Positions 1 through 9,245 of a stretch of 64,000 nt of DNA are shown piece by piece. Numbering within the stretch: position 1 is the first letter of the stretch; every line of letters begins with the position of its first letter. The DNA is from DATFVA01 sp963747755 (GTDB taxonomy: Bacteria > Bacteroidota > Ignavibacteria > Ignavibacteriales > Ignavibacteriaceae). Both the position numbers and the translations under genes were made by a program. The notes beneath the pieces are model-generated. The model saw only the letters and a list, made by a program, of their open reading frames with translations. It made no database searches and was not told the DNA's origin. Location: positions 124,001-188,000 of the forward strand of contig CAVVGK010000014.1 in assembly GCA_963747755.1 (NCBI GenBank), written 5' to 3'.

Positions 1-122
1 TAATTTTAAGAATAGCTGGATTTAATATTAAGTAAAACTCCTATCCATTGGTTTTTAAGGCTTTTCTTCAAAATAGATAAGATTATAGATCAACAATAAA
101 TAGATTCGGAACTTGCATCAGT

Positions 123-1742
123 CTAAAGATGCTTATTCTGTATATATGTATTAACAGGCTTTTTTGAGTTATCGGGTTCAGGATAGTTGAGAGTATAATG
201 CAATCCCCTGCTCTCTTTCCTCATCCCTGCAGATTTTATTATAATATGGGAGCACGTTTCTACGTTTCGGAGTTCGAGAATTTCTTCAAAGACTTTTGTC
301 TTTTTGTAAAAATTTTCTGTTTCTTCGTAAAGGGTATGAATTCTTTTCTTAGCCATTTCAAGTCTTAAATCAGAACGAACAATGCCAACATAGTTCCACA
401 TTATTTCTTTAACTTCTCTAAGAGAATGTGTAATAAGTATCCTCTCATCAGCAGTCAGGGTCCCTGAATCATCCCATTCAGGTACTTCCGGCATTGTCTT
501 GTCATATGCGTTGATGAATTCTTTCAGATTATCGGCTGCCCGGTATGCAAATACAACCGCTTCGAGGAGCGAATTGCTTGCAAGCCGGTTTGCACCGTGA
601 AGGCCGGTCATTGATACCTCACCGCAGGCATAAAGTCCGTTTAATGAAGTCCTTGCATATTCATCTACCGCAATCCCACCGCAGGCATAATGTGCTGCAG
701 GAACCACCGGTATATAATCTTTTGTTATATCTATTCCGTAATCAAGACAGGTCTTATATATATGGGGAAAATGATCAATCACTTCACCACTATTCTTGGG
801 CGTTATATCCAGGTATACATATTCAGCACCGCTTTTTTTCAGTTCATTATCTATCGCTCTTGCTACTATATCCCTTGGAGCCAGTTCTTTCCTGGAATCG
901 TAGTTTTCCATAAATGTCTCACCCGATTTCAGCCTAAGTTTCGCACCGAAGCCCCGTACAGCCTCTGAAATCAGAAATGACGGCTTACCCGGTTCAGTTC
1001 CGGGACCCTGACGGTATAACGATGTTGGATGAAATTGAATAAATTCCATATTGGCCATTTTCGCTCCGGCCCTGTAGGCCATGGCAAAACCGTCACCAGT
1101 AGCTATGACCGGATTAGTCGTATGCAGATATACTTGTCCCAATCCCCCCGTTGCAATTACTGTGGCCTTCGATGTAACACGGAAAACTGCATTTGTTTCA
1201 CAATCCAGTATATAGGCTCCCCAGCAGTTCCGGTTAGCCAGAGTTTTATTTTTAAGTTGATGAACGTTATGTTCAGTAATGAGATCAATCGCAACAGCAT
1301 TCTCCATTATCCTGATATTTGGCTTTTCATTAACTGCGTCTATCAGGGCTCGTTCAATTTCTGCACCGGTTAGATCTTTAGCGTGGAGAATTCTTGCCAT
1401 CGAATGCCCTCCTTCTTTAGCAAGATCATAACTGCCATGCTTCTTCGTAAAACGTGTTCCAATTTCAACCAGGTCATTTATCCGGTCGGGACCTTCGGTA
1501 ACGGTTATCTCAACTGCCTCTTTGTCGCAGAGCCCTGCCCCGGCAATCAAAGTATCTTCGATGTGTTTCTCAAAACTATCGTGTACATCCATTACACTGG
1601 CAATCCCGCCCTGCGCATAATTAGTGTTCGACTCTGATTTGTTCTTCTTCGTTGCGATTATAACATCTGCAGACTCGGATATCTTCAGGGCAGCAAATAG
1701 GCCCGCAATGCCGCTGCCGATTATAAGTACATCAGTATGCAT
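123..1742 (-). CDS. nadB: L-aspartate oxidase
   Basis: FAD enzyme that oxidises L-aspartate to iminoaspartate, the first step of de novo NAD synthesis (cytoplasm). The N-terminus has the dinucleotide-binding GSGIAGLFAALK (residues 8-19), followed by the NadB/SdhA signatures TNYAQGGIA and GGHSMARILHAKD and the C-terminal substrate region GLHGANRLASNSLLEA. At 539 residues it has the usual full length. The ATG shares one base with the stop of the upstream aminotransferase, so the two are co-transcribed. The downstream partners nadA and nadC are not in the window, but nadE is (about 43-45 kb). Succinate dehydrogenase flavoprotein is the main alternative; length and motifs favour NadB. Confidence 0.93.
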   Translation of the reverse strand: MHTDVLIIGSGIAGLFAALKISESADVIIATKKNKSESNTNYAQGGIASVMDVHDSFEKHIEDTLIAGAGLCDKEAVEITVTEGPDRINDLVEIGTRFTKKHGSYDLAKEGGHSMARILHAKDLTGAEIERALIDAVNEKPNIRIMENAVAIDLITEHNVHQLKNKTLANRNCWGAYILDCETNAVFRVTSKATVIATGGLGQVYLHTTNPVIATGDGFAMAYRAGAKMANMEFIQFHPTSLYRQGPGTEPGKPSFLISEAVRGFGAKLRLKSGETFMENYDSRKELAPRDIVARAIDNELKKSGAEYVYLDITPKNSGEVIDHFPHIYKTCLDYGIDITKDYIPVVPAAHYACGGIAVDEYARTSLNGLYACGEVSMTGLHGANRLASNSLLEAVVFAYRAADNLKEFINAYDKTMPEVPEWDDSGTLTADERILITHSLREVKEIMWNYVGIVRSDLRLEMAKKRIHTLYEETENFYKKTKVFEEILELRNVETCSHIIIKSAGMRKESRGLHYTLNYPEPDNSKKPVNTYIQNKHL

Positions 1743-2917
1743 TATTTATTTTTAAGTACCTCATGAAAATTATAAAGGAAAAAATCTATATCACTTTTAG
1801 TGACAATTAGCGGCGGCAAAAGACGTAGTACATTAACATTAGTGCAGTTGGTAAGTACTTTTCTTTCTCTCATTTTACCTACAATACCATTGCCGGGATA
1901 ATTCATTTCAATTCCCTGCATAAATCCTTTTCCCCTGATCTGTTTTATATCCTCCGGAAACATCTGTTTAAGTTCTTCAAGTTGTTCAGTCATATAAATT
2001 CCGAGTTTTTCCGCCTCTGCCATTAGCCCTTTTTCAAAGACTTCTTCAAGTACAACCTTCCCAGCTGCACAGCATACGGGGTTACCGCCGAATGTGGTGC
2101 CATGAATACCCGGAGTGAATACATCATCAAACTTTTTTGATACCAGGAAAGCCCCGAGAGGCAGTCCGCCGCCTATCGCTTTTGCAGTTAGAATGATATC
2201 CGGCTCTACATTATAATGATGACAGGCAAATGGTTTTCCCGTCCTGCCTATTCCTGTCTGGATCTCATCTGCTGCTATAGCAAATCCGTATTGTTCGCGA
2301 AGCTTCTGAAGTTCTTCAGAAAATTCTTCAGAGACAACGTTGATCCCCCCTTCACCCTGTATAAACTCGATAAAAACTGCTGCAGTATTCCTCCCTGCCT
2401 TCTTTTTCAGATCATTTACATCATTAAACCTTATATGATCAATCCCGGGTAAAAGAGGTTCGAATCCCTTTGTATACTTTTCCTTACCTGTAAGAGTAAC
2501 TGCCCCGTAGGTTCTTCCGTGAAATGATCCGGTGAGAGAAAATATTTTTTTGTCAGAACCATAATATTTCCTCAGAAGTTTGATTGCTCCTTCTACGGAT
2601 TCGGTCCCGCTGTTGGTTAAAAATGCTTTCGACATACCGGAATATTTCAGTAGAAGCTCTGTGAATTCCATTTGAACGGGGGTTATATAATTGTTTGAAA
2701 GATGTGCAAACTTCTGTATCTGGTAAGTTACTGCACTAACAATAGCAGGGTGAGCATACCCGAGTGCGTTTACGGCGAGTCCCGAAAAGAAATCGAGGTA
2801 TCTGTTCCCCTCTGTATCAAAGAGATGAACCCCGCTTCCATGATCAATATTGATTGGAAGCCTGTTATAAGTGTGCAGGAAAAGTTCTTTTTCCATTTGA
2901 GTAAAGGTTTTTTCCAT
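1742..2917 (-). CDS. argD: class III aminotransferase, acetylornithine/ornithine type
   Basis: PLP-dependent transaminase of the acetylornithine/ornithine aminotransferase family. Visible motifs are the cofactor-binding TNSGTESVEGAIKL and SFHGRTYGA, the IAADEIQTGIGRTG aspartate strand and the Schiff-base lysine in LTAKAIGGGLPLG. The 391-residue length is typical of ArgD. It is not surrounded by other arginine genes but by nadB, so its exact substrate (acetylornithine, succinylornithine, ornithine or another omega-amino acid) is inferred from family only. It is translationally coupled to nadB by a TAATG overlap. Confidence 0.82.
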   Translation of the reverse strand: MEKTFTQMEKELFLHTYNRLPINIDHGSGVHLFDTEGNRYLDFFSGLAVNALGYAHPAIVSAVTYQIQKFAHLSNNYITPVQMEFTELLLKYSGMSKAFLTNSGTESVEGAIKLLRKYYGSDKKIFSLTGSFHGRTYGAVTLTGKEKYTKGFEPLLPGIDHIRFNDVNDLKKKAGRNTAAVFIEFIQGEGGINVVSEEFSEELQKLREQYGFAIAADEIQTGIGRTGKPFACHHYNVEPDIILTAKAIGGGLPLGAFLVSKKFDDVFTPGIHGTTFGGNPVCCAAGKVVLEEVFEKGLMAEAEKLGIYMTEQLEELKQMFPEDIKQIRGKGFMQGIEMNYPGNGIVGKMRERKVLTNCTNVNVLRLLPPLIVTKSDIDFFLYNFHEVLKNK

Positions 2918-2922
2918 AAATT

Positions 2923-3630
2923 TCAGATAAATAAAATGATTGATAGTATGACCATAAAACCAAACAGGAAAATATTAAAGATGATTCCTGATATAAGCGC
3001 ATACGGTAAACTTCGGGATAAGGAGTAAATGCCGGATACAGCTAAAAAAACAGCCCATAATAAAAGTAAACCCTCAAAAGCCAGAAGAGTGTATGCTATA
3101 GTGGGTTTAAGGAGAAATGGTGAGGGATTATCAGTAAACAGGTATTGTCCGAAAGTAATAAGTTCGATCGGGAATAAAATTATGAGAGCAAAAACGTAGG
3201 GAATAAGGGAATATATCAGAACAGCATTATTATCTCTCAGTCGTGATTTTAACCCTGATAATTTATTAACCAGAAATGAGATAAGTGTATATGCCCAGAT
3301 CACCAGGTACCCGGATGCAGCTGATATAAGGAGCGCTGGTAATAAACCAATCCGCATAGTGCTTTCACCTGAAAAAAGAACCGATAAGAACCGGGCATTA
3401 ATAAATGCCCTGATCGCAAAAAGAAGGGCGATAAGCAATATGAAATTTTTGTGCTCTGACTGAATTATCCTGTTAAAGGCTTTAACGGGATTCTCGATCA
3501 GCATCCCTATCAATTGCCATAGGTCCAGGTTGAAGATTCTTTCTCTCAGGTATCCCTTGCAGCTGCTGCAAGTATGTTTGTAGAAAGGATTTTCAGTTCC
3601 GCAGTTTGGACAGACGACAACGTTTTTCAT
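2923..3630 (-). CDS. Yip1-family membrane protein with N-terminal zinc ribbon
   Basis: The protein starts with a four-cysteine zinc ribbon (CPNCGTENPFYKHTCSSC, residues 8-25). A short amphipathic stretch (NPVKAFNRIIQSEHKN) and about five hydrophobic membrane segments follow. This is the layout of bacterial Yip1-domain/DUF1282-like proteins, whose role is unknown. It lies 1 nt downstream of the DUF5683 gene and 5 nt upstream of the aminotransferase, so it probably belongs to the parAB-led transcript. An inner-membrane location is inferred from the hydrophobic segments. No catalytic motif was seen. Confidence 0.7.
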   Translation of the reverse strand: MKNVVVCPNCGTENPFYKHTCSSCKGYLRERIFNLDLWQLIGMLIENPVKAFNRIIQSEHKNFILLIALLFAIRAFINARFLSVLFSGESTMRIGLLPALLISAASGYLVIWAYTLISFLVNKLSGLKSRLRDNNAVLIYSLIPYVFALIILFPIELITFGQYLFTDNPSPFLLKPTIAYTLLAFEGLLLLWAVFLAVSGIYSLSRSLPYALISGIIFNIFLFGFMVILSIILFI

Positions 3631-3631
3631 G

Positions 3632-4147
3632 TTAAAAGTTAACCCTCATGTTCAACATGGGAGTTTTAGTATAAGGATTTTCTGAGACATCGAAATCAAA
3701 AAGATTTGCATCAACGTATGCATCAATCAGGTTGGCTATATAGACAATCACCATATATATTGTGAACAAGTCTCTCTGATCGCGGTAAAAAGTCCGGTTA
3801 CTTCTATCTAAAGTTTCTCCGGTACGTATATATTTGTTTCGGTAGTAAACGTAAAGATCATTATTCTGCTGCCACTCATATCCAAACCAGATACCCAGAC
3901 CCCATATTACGGGAATCTTAAGGTATGACTCATTATAAAACTGGCCCCAGCCCGGTATTATCGCACTCCTGAGAACTGCTCCCCAGGGAGATTTTGTCAT
4001 AACATACACAGAATCTTCCTGTGAGGTTGAGTCGGAAGAAATCTGCTGTGGAAAGCTGCTGAAAGAGATTATAGCAAGGAAAGCAAAAATCTTAACTATA
4101 TGACTTATCGATGGCGTCAAACAGTTCAAACAATCTTTCAAGTTCAT
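3632..4147 (-). CDS. DUF5683 domain protein, exported or membrane-associated
   Basis: The core SPWGAVLRSAIIPGWGQFYN followed by aromatic-rich helices matches the DUF5683 family common in Bacteroidota, often next to parAB. An internal ATG at 4147 is preferred as start. It places a hydrophobic signal-like segment (IVKIFAFLAIISFSS) near the N-terminus, although the reading frame stays open upstream to 4219. Either start overlaps the 3' end of parB by more than 50 nt, which implies translational coupling. The function is unknown. The PGWGQFYN motif and two hydrophobic stretches suggest a cell-envelope protein. Confidence 0.7.
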   Translation of the reverse strand: MNLKDCLNCLTPSISHIVKIFAFLAIISFSSFPQQISSDSTSQEDSVYVMTKSPWGAVLRSAIIPGWGQFYNESYLKIPVIWGLGIWFGYEWQQNNDLYVYYRNKYIRTGETLDRSNRTFYRDQRDLFTIYMVIVYIANLIDAYVDANLFDFDVSENPYTKTPMLNMRVNF

Positions 4148-5036
4148 CGTTGGAATAAAATTCAATTGTAATTTCACCTGAACCATCCTGTTTTTGACGG
4201 CAGATAACCTTGGTAGCAAATACTTTCCTTAATCTGTCTTCAACGTCATTTAAATTAGCAGAACGGGGTACAGGGTGGGTAACATGTTTTGATTTTCCTG
4301 TTCCACCTACACCTGTTAGATATTTTTTAACCAGCTGTTCAACTTTTCTTACAGATAAACTTCCGTCCTTTATTTTTCCAAGCATTTCCAGCTGAAGAGA
4401 TTCTGTAGGAAGATTTATCAGTGCGCGTGCATGTCCGGAAGTAATATCTTCTTTAACTAAAGCATCCTGAATTTCTCCCGGAAGTTTCAACAGACGTATA
4501 GTATTCGCAATGGTTGTCCGGTCTTTTCCTACCCTGTCGGCTATTTCCTCCTGGGTAAGGTCGCATTCTTCCATCAGCCGCCTGTAGGCTAATCCTACTT
4601 CAATAGGATTCAGCTTCTCTCTCTGGATGTTCTCGATCAATGCCAATGCCAGCATTGTTTCTTCATTATCAACCTGGATTATATAGGCAGGGATTTCCCT
4701 GTAGCCGATATCAATACATGCTTTAAGTCTTCTTTCTCCTGAAATCAGCTGGTAAGTGCCGCCTGTCATCCTTCTTACGGTAATAGGTTGGATAAGACCA
4801 TTTGACAGGATAGATTTTTTCAGTTCTTCAAGTGCTTCAGGGTCAAAATTCTTTCGGGGCTGGTAAGGATTGGAGCTGATAACACCCACAGGTATTTTTG
4901 CCAGGATGTCATTTTCCTTTCCGTCATCTTTTTTAACATTGGTATAGTCTGGTGCTTCCTCATTCTCTGAGGGAAGATTTTGAGGTCTTATCAAAGCGTC
5001 AAGGCCTCTGCCTAATCCTGGTTTTAATTTAGTCAT
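4092..5036 (-). CDS. parB: chromosome-partitioning protein ParB
   Basis: ParB/Spo0J protein that loads at parS sites and uses CTP to form a sliding clamp in chromosome segregation. Visible in order are the N-terminal NPYQPRKNF box, the CTP-binding LISGERRLKA (GERRxxA), a helix-turn-helix around LTQEEIADRVGKDRTTIANT, and a C-terminal dimerisation tail. Length 314 is normal. It starts 3 nt after parA, so the two form an operon. No parS-like palindrome (GTTTCACGTGAAAC) was noticed in the window. Confidence 0.95.
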   Translation of the reverse strand: MTKLKPGLGRGLDALIRPQNLPSENEEAPDYTNVKKDDGKENDILAKIPVGVISSNPYQPRKNFDPEALEELKKSILSNGLIQPITVRRMTGGTYQLISGERRLKACIDIGYREIPAYIIQVDNEETMLALALIENIQREKLNPIEVGLAYRRLMEECDLTQEEIADRVGKDRTTIANTIRLLKLPGEIQDALVKEDITSGHARALINLPTESLQLEMLGKIKDGSLSVRKVEQLVKKYLTGVGGTGKSKHVTHPVPRSANLNDVEDRLRKVFATKVICRQKQDGSGEITIEFYSNDELERLFELFDAIDKSYS

Positions 5037-5039
5037 AAT

Positions 5040-5816
5040 TTATAATGAAATATTTCCGTCTGTATTTCTCTTTATTACCTCTGCTGCCAGGGCCATATAA
5101 TTTTTCGCTCCTGACGAAATAGCATCGTATAGTATCACCGGTTTGCCGTAACTGGGAGCTTCGGATATTCTCACATTCCTGTGAATAATTGTATCAAAAA
5201 CCTTATCTCCGAAATACTTTCTTACTTCCTCGGCAACCTGGTGTGACAATCTGAGCCGGGTATCAAACATAGTAAGTAACACTCCCTCAATAGTCAAGTC
5301 CTTATTAAAATGCTTTTTGACAATATTTATTGTATTAAGCAGCTGCCCGAGTCCTTCAAGTGCAAAATACTCACATTGTACGGGAATTAAAACAGAATTT
5401 GCAGAAGTAAGTGCATTCAGGGTTAACAGACCTAATGAAGGAGGACAATCAATAAGAACAAAATCATAGCTATTTTCAATTTTCTGTAATGCGGCTCTCA
5501 GCAGCTTTTCACGGTCATCCATATCAACCATTTCTATCTCAGCTCCGACAAGATTAATGTTTGAAGGCAGCAGGTCGAGAAACGGCATATAGGTATTTAT
5601 TATAACTTCTTCAACAGTACGGGTGCCTATCAGAACTTCATAAATCGAGGGCGTATGATCGTTTATACTCAATCCTGAAGAGGAATTAGCCTGGGGATCG
5701 ATATCAATAAGAAGCGTACGTTTTTCCGCGGCCGCCAGGAGGGAGGATAGATTTATTGCTGTTGTGGTCTTTCCGACACCACCCTTCTGGTTAGCTATAG
5801 CTATTACTTTAGTCAT
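5040..5816 (-). CDS. parA: chromosome-partitioning ATPase ParA/Soj
   Basis: Deviant Walker-A ATPase that works with ParB to move origins apart. The N-terminus carries QKGGVGKTTTAINL (KGGxxKT signature), followed by LLIDIDPQANSSSG (Walker A') and DFVLIDCPPSLG (Walker B). Length 258 fits chromosomal Soj-type ParA and lacks the N-terminal HTH of plasmid ParA. It is the first gene of a run parA-parB-DUF5683-Yip1-argD-nadB, all on the minus strand with gaps of 5 nt or less, or with overlaps. Confidence 0.96.
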   Translation of the reverse strand: MTKVIAIANQKGGVGKTTTAINLSSLLAAAEKRTLLIDIDPQANSSSGLSINDHTPSIYEVLIGTRTVEEVIINTYMPFLDLLPSNINLVGAEIEMVDMDDREKLLRAALQKIENSYDFVLIDCPPSLGLLTLNALTSANSVLIPVQCEYFALEGLGQLLNTINIVKKHFNKDLTIEGVLLTMFDTRLRLSHQVAEEVRKYFGDKVFDTIIHRNVRISEAPSYGKPVILYDAISSGAKNYMALAAEVIKRNTDGNISL

Positions 5817-5899
5817 TCAATAATTGCAATACGATAAAGCGTAATTTAATTAATAGTTTTGTCTAAAATAGCTTTACATCGTATTTTTTCCAAATGAAC

Positions 5900-6580
5900 C
5901 TAAAGCTTAATTTCTTCTCCGTAATCCAGTACTCTCGCATTTATACCAACGGCTTCAACTTTCTGTTTGAATTCCTGCGGATCTGCTTCAATCGTCGGAA
6001 ATGTATTATAATGTATAGGAATAGCCATTTTAGGTCTCACCAGTTCGGCGGCCCTGATAGCATCGGTAATATTCATTGTAAAGTTATCTCCGATGGGAAG
6101 CAGCATATAATCAATGGGACCGTTCATTTCTCCTATTAATTTCATATCGAGGAAGAGCCCAGTATCACCTGTATGATATATAGTCTTACCGTCAGCATGA
6201 ATAATTACTCCTGCAGGTTCGCCGGCATAATTACCATCGGGAGTCTGCGAACCATGGTGGGCAATTGTAAATTTTACCCTGCCGAAATCAAAATCGTAAC
6301 CGCCGCCAATGTGCATATTGTGAGTCTCGAATCCTTTTGAACTGAGATAAATACCGAGTTCATTCACACAAATAAACATTACCTTCCCTCTTTTGGCAAT
6401 CTTCATCGCGTCGCCAAGATGGTCATTATGTGCGTGGGAGAGAATGATATAATCTGTCTCAACATCATCTGATTTAACGGGTGATGTCGGGTTGTCATCA
6501 AGAAAGGGATCAATAAGTATTCTTTTCCCCGAATCTGTGGTTATCTGACAGGCAGAATGAGAAAAATATCTTAATTTCAT
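5900..6580 (-). CDS. UPF0173 metal-dependent hydrolase (metallo-beta-lactamase fold)
   Basis: The short metallo-beta-lactamase fold protein starts MKLRYFSHSACQI, as UPF0173/YtkL members do, and has the metal site HAHNDHLGD (HxHxDH, near residue 50). Later ligands are seen in IAHHGSQTPDG, YHTGDTGLF and IPIHYNTF. At 226 residues it is complete. The physiological substrate is unknown. A strong ribosome binding site (GGAGGAAAA) precedes the ATG. A 9-bp inverted repeat lies about 40-70 nt upstream and may be an operator. The gene appears monocistronic. Confidence 0.88.
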   Translation of the reverse strand: MKLRYFSHSACQITTDSGKRILIDPFLDDNPTSPVKSDDVETDYIILSHAHNDHLGDAMKIAKRGKVMFICVNELGIYLSSKGFETHNMHIGGGYDFDFGRVKFTIAHHGSQTPDGNYAGEPAGVIIHADGKTIYHTGDTGLFLDMKLIGEMNGPIDYMLLPIGDNFTMNITDAIRAAELVRPKMAIPIHYNTFPTIEADPQEFKQKVEAVGINARVLDYGEEIKL

Positions 6581-6618
6581 TTTTTTCCTCCTTTATTGTT
6601 CGAATATATATGCAGAGG

Positions 6619-6650
6619 TTGCTCAAATTTGTTAACCGTGGTTTGAGCAA
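6619..6650. promoter_or_regulatory. inverted repeat upstream of the UPF0173 gene
   Basis: Perfect 9-bp arms TTGCTCAAA (6619-6627) and TTTGAGCAA (6642-6650) are separated by 14 bases, about 38 bases upstream of the hydrolase ATG at 6580. Position and symmetry fit an operator for a dimeric repressor or a 5' leader hairpin. The distance to the gene and the lack of a following T-run argue against a terminator. The function is inferred. Confidence 0.4.
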
Positions 6651-6821
6651 TCATTAAAATCTCCTATTTTTCAGTTCCCGTATTATTATAAATATTATAA
6701 AATTTTTGCTATCAAAACATGATCTGAATTACCTGATAGAATAGTAATTATTTTTAATGATATCCTAACTCAGCGAAGTCCCTCATCTGGCTTTCCATCT
6801 GCCTTTTCCTTTTATTCATGC

Positions 6822-7487
6822 TCAGCCATGTTCAAAATAAACTCTTAAAAAACCACGAATAGTCTGAAAAGATCTCATCTTACTTTTTTCGCTTCCGTAT
6901 ATCGTCGGTATCTGTACAAAGCCAATTTTATATTTCTTTCTGGCTGCTTTTATAAGGATCTCTGTCTCGGCTTCGTACCCATATGAAGCGGGAAGAATAT
7001 CATGAAGTATCGGTGTCTTATATGCCCTGAATCCGCATTGACTGTCGGCGATAACCTGTTTTAATTTAATACTTAAGAGCAGAGAGGTTAATTTGTTGCT
7101 GAGTATTCTTAAAAAAGGCATCTTTTCCATACTACCCAGCCTGTTGCCTATGGCTATATCATAGCTGTTTAGTACTTCTGTTAAGAAAGGAATATATTCA
7201 GGGGGGTGCTGAAGGTCAGCATCGATAATAACAGTTACATCTGAATTCAATTCGATGCTTTTTTTCATTCCCCGTGTTGTTGCAAATCCTTTACCCTGAT
7301 TTTTTCTATTGGAAAGAAGAACAATTCTCTCATTTATCTTTATATTCTTAAGGAAATCATCTGTAGATCCGTCGTTTACGGCAATGACGGTGTCGCAAAA
7401 TAAAAGTGTTCTGCTTATTATCTCCTGAAGAGTATTTTGTTCGTTAAAGAATGGAATTACTGCAGCTATCCTAGGTTTTCTGGACAT
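6822..7487 (-). CDS. family 2 glycosyltransferase (dolichyl-phosphate mannose synthase-like)
   Basis: GT-A glycosyltransferase of about 221 residues. AVIPFFNEQNTL opens the nucleotide-binding domain, AVNDGSTDD is the first acidic motif and VIIDADLQHPPEYI the DxD-type region. There is no C-terminal membrane domain, so it resembles soluble polyprenyl-phosphate sugar synthases. The ATG at 7487 (MSRKPRIA) overlaps the end of cdaA by 17 nt. A TTG three codons upstream is a weaker alternative. It is the last gene of folP-cdaA-GT2. The sugar and acceptor cannot be read from the sequence. Confidence 0.85.
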   Translation of the reverse strand: MSRKPRIAAVIPFFNEQNTLQEIISRTLLFCDTVIAVNDGSTDDFLKNIKINERIVLLSNRKNQGKGFATTRGMKKSIELNSDVTVIIDADLQHPPEYIPFLTEVLNSYDIAIGNRLGSMEKMPFLRILSNKLTSLLLSIKLKQVIADSQCGFRAYKTPILHDILPASYGYEAETEILIKAARKKYKIGFVQIPTIYGSEKSKMRSFQTIRGFLRVYFEHG

Positions 7488-8289
7488 AATGTTCAAAAAT
7501 TCCTCTCCACCCTTTTGTGGCTGGAGATTTAAATGCTTTTACGAGGCGTTTCCTTAAAGCCTCTTTTGATAATCCCCTGGTGAGCTGTCCGTCTTCAGCC
7601 AGTGAAATACCGCCGGTTTCTTCCGAGACAATTACACTCAGAACGTCAGCCTGCTCTGTGATACCTAGTCCGGCCCGATGTCTCATACCAAGTGATTCTC
7701 CATTCACCTGAGTTGTGGTTGAGAGAGGCAGCGTACATCTGGCAGCTTCTATTGCATTATTATTAACAATAACAGCACCGTCGTGAAGTGGTGATCTGGG
7801 GAAAAAGATTGAGCGTAGTAATGAACTGCTCAGCCTGGCATTAAGCAATTCTCCGGTTTCAGAATAGCCTCTTATACCTGTTGATTTTATAATAACTATC
7901 AGTGCACCATGCTGATGCTGAGACAATTCAAAGGCGGCATCGGCTATAATTGTTGCTGCTTCAGGTGATTCTTCTTTAACAAACATCCTGAAGAACGGGT
8001 TCCTTGCAACAATAACCAGCAGCCTTCTGATTTCAGGCTGGAACAAAATAAGGAATGCGATCACCCAGATATCTGTAATAAGTTTTAACAGCCAGCTGAG
8101 AGCTCTGAAATTAGCTGCCTGGGATGCGAATGAAAGCAAGAGAACAATCATCAGTCCCATAAAGATTTGGGCCGCTATTGTTCCTTTCAGAAGTGTATAA
8201 AGCCTGTATATGATAAAAGAAACAATGGCAATGTCTATCAGATCTGCGAAAGAAACCGTCAGGAAGCCGATTTTAAAGAGTTCAAACAT
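7471..8289 (-). CDS. cdaA: diadenylate cyclase CdaA (c-di-AMP synthase)
   Basis: Membrane-bound cyclase that makes c-di-AMP from two ATP. About three N-terminal transmembrane segments (residues 1-85) precede the DAC domain. Its hallmark motifs are present: DGA in SPLHDGAVIVNN and RHR in GMRHRAGLG. Length 272 is typical of CdaA/DacA (TIGR00159). It sits 6 nt after folP, an arrangement also seen in other Bacteroidota. c-di-AMP commonly controls potassium and osmolyte transport, but no recognisable target lies in the window. Confidence 0.95.
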   Translation of the reverse strand: MFELFKIGFLTVSFADLIDIAIVSFIIYRLYTLLKGTIAAQIFMGLMIVLLLSFASQAANFRALSWLLKLITDIWVIAFLILFQPEIRRLLVIVARNPFFRMFVKEESPEAATIIADAAFELSQHQHGALIVIIKSTGIRGYSETGELLNARLSSSLLRSIFFPRSPLHDGAVIVNNNAIEAARCTLPLSTTTQVNGESLGMRHRAGLGITEQADVLSVIVSEETGGISLAEDGQLTRGLSKEALRKRLVKAFKSPATKGWRGIFEHYVQKT

Positions 8290-8295
8290 TAGCTG

Positions 8296-9171
8296 TTAAA
8301 GTTTATTTAATAGTCTGCTCACCTGCAGACCGTAAAGTACATTATGAGTACGTATAAAAGTTGCTCCGTTTTTTACTGCCATGGCGTTAAGGACTGCAGT
8401 TGCAACATCTCTATCTTCTGTGAGATCACCGATGATACTTTTTATAAATCCCTTTCTTGAAACTCCGATCAGTACAGGGTACCCCGAAGCTTTAAACCTG
8501 TTTAGTTCCTTTATGATAATCAAATTATGATCAAAAGTCTTTCCAAATCCTATACCCGGATCAATTATAATTTTATTAATTCCGGCTTTCTTCGCCTTCT
8601 CTGCCTGTTTCATGAGAAAGGCAAATATATCTTCAATCAGGTTTTCGTAGTTGGTGTTTAACTGCATGTCCTTCGGAGTCCCTTTTATGTGCATAATAAT
8701 TAATGCCGCCTCGTGCTCCTTAACAACATTAATTAATTCGGGATCATAAGTACCGCCGCTTATATCATTTATAATTGCGGCACCTCTTTTTAAGACTTCT
8801 GCAGCTACTTTACTTTTGGTTGTATCAACAGAGACTACAGCATCAGTTTTTTTCTCAAGAATACCCTCAAGCACAGGTATTACTCTGTTCATTTCTTCAT
8901 ACGCCGAAATACCTTCAGAGCCCGGCCTCGTTGATTCACCACCTATATCAATAATATCAGCCCCGGCTTCCAGCATACCTATTCCATGGCTTATAGCATC
9001 TATGCGGTCGAAGTATTGACCTCCGTCAGAGAAGGAATCAGGGGTAACGTTAAGGATTCCCATAACATAAACCTGGTCGAATGAAAAGTTCCTCCCGGCA
9101 AGTTCATATGATCTGTTCCCGGCTGAATTCTCTTTTTGTTTGTTCATACTATACTGGTTTTCAGAGCGCAT
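8296..9171 (-). CDS. folP: dihydropteroate synthase
   Basis: Condenses hydroxymethyldihydropterin pyrophosphate with p-aminobenzoate in folate synthesis, and is the sulfonamide target. Motifs in order: MGILNVTPDSFSDGG, IDIGGESTRPGSEG, INDISGGTYDP, IIDPGIGFGKT and GVSRKGFI, together the complete TIM-barrel set. Of two possible ATGs (9171 and 9147) neither has a clear ribosome binding site; the longer one is listed. It heads the operon folP-cdaA-GT2. The terminator of the preceding rpe operon lies just upstream. Confidence 0.95.
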   Translation of the reverse strand: MRSENQYSMNKQKENSAGNRSYELAGRNFSFDQVYVMGILNVTPDSFSDGGQYFDRIDAISHGIGMLEAGADIIDIGGESTRPGSEGISAYEEMNRVIPVLEGILEKKTDAVVSVDTTKSKVAAEVLKRGAAIINDISGGTYDPELINVVKEHEAALIIMHIKGTPKDMQLNTNYENLIEDIFAFLMKQAEKAKKAGINKIIIDPGIGFGKTFDHNLIIIKELNRFKASGYPVLIGVSRKGFIKSIIGDLTEDRDVATAVLNAMAVKNGATFIRTHNVLYGLQVSRLLNKL

Positions 9172-9245
9172 AAGGAATCTGTTTGATGGTCTTGCTAAAT
9201 ATAAACTCTCTTTTAAGTCTTTGCAAAAAACCTGATAATGATTTA

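Noticed and set aside
4092..5816. parS site near parAB
   Set aside because: No GTTTCACGTGAAAC-like palindrome was seen in or near the genes.
6757..6821. 21-codon frame (MNKRKRQMESQMRDFAELGYH-like) just after the glycosyltransferase stop
   Set aside because: Too short, with no ribosome binding site; probably chance.
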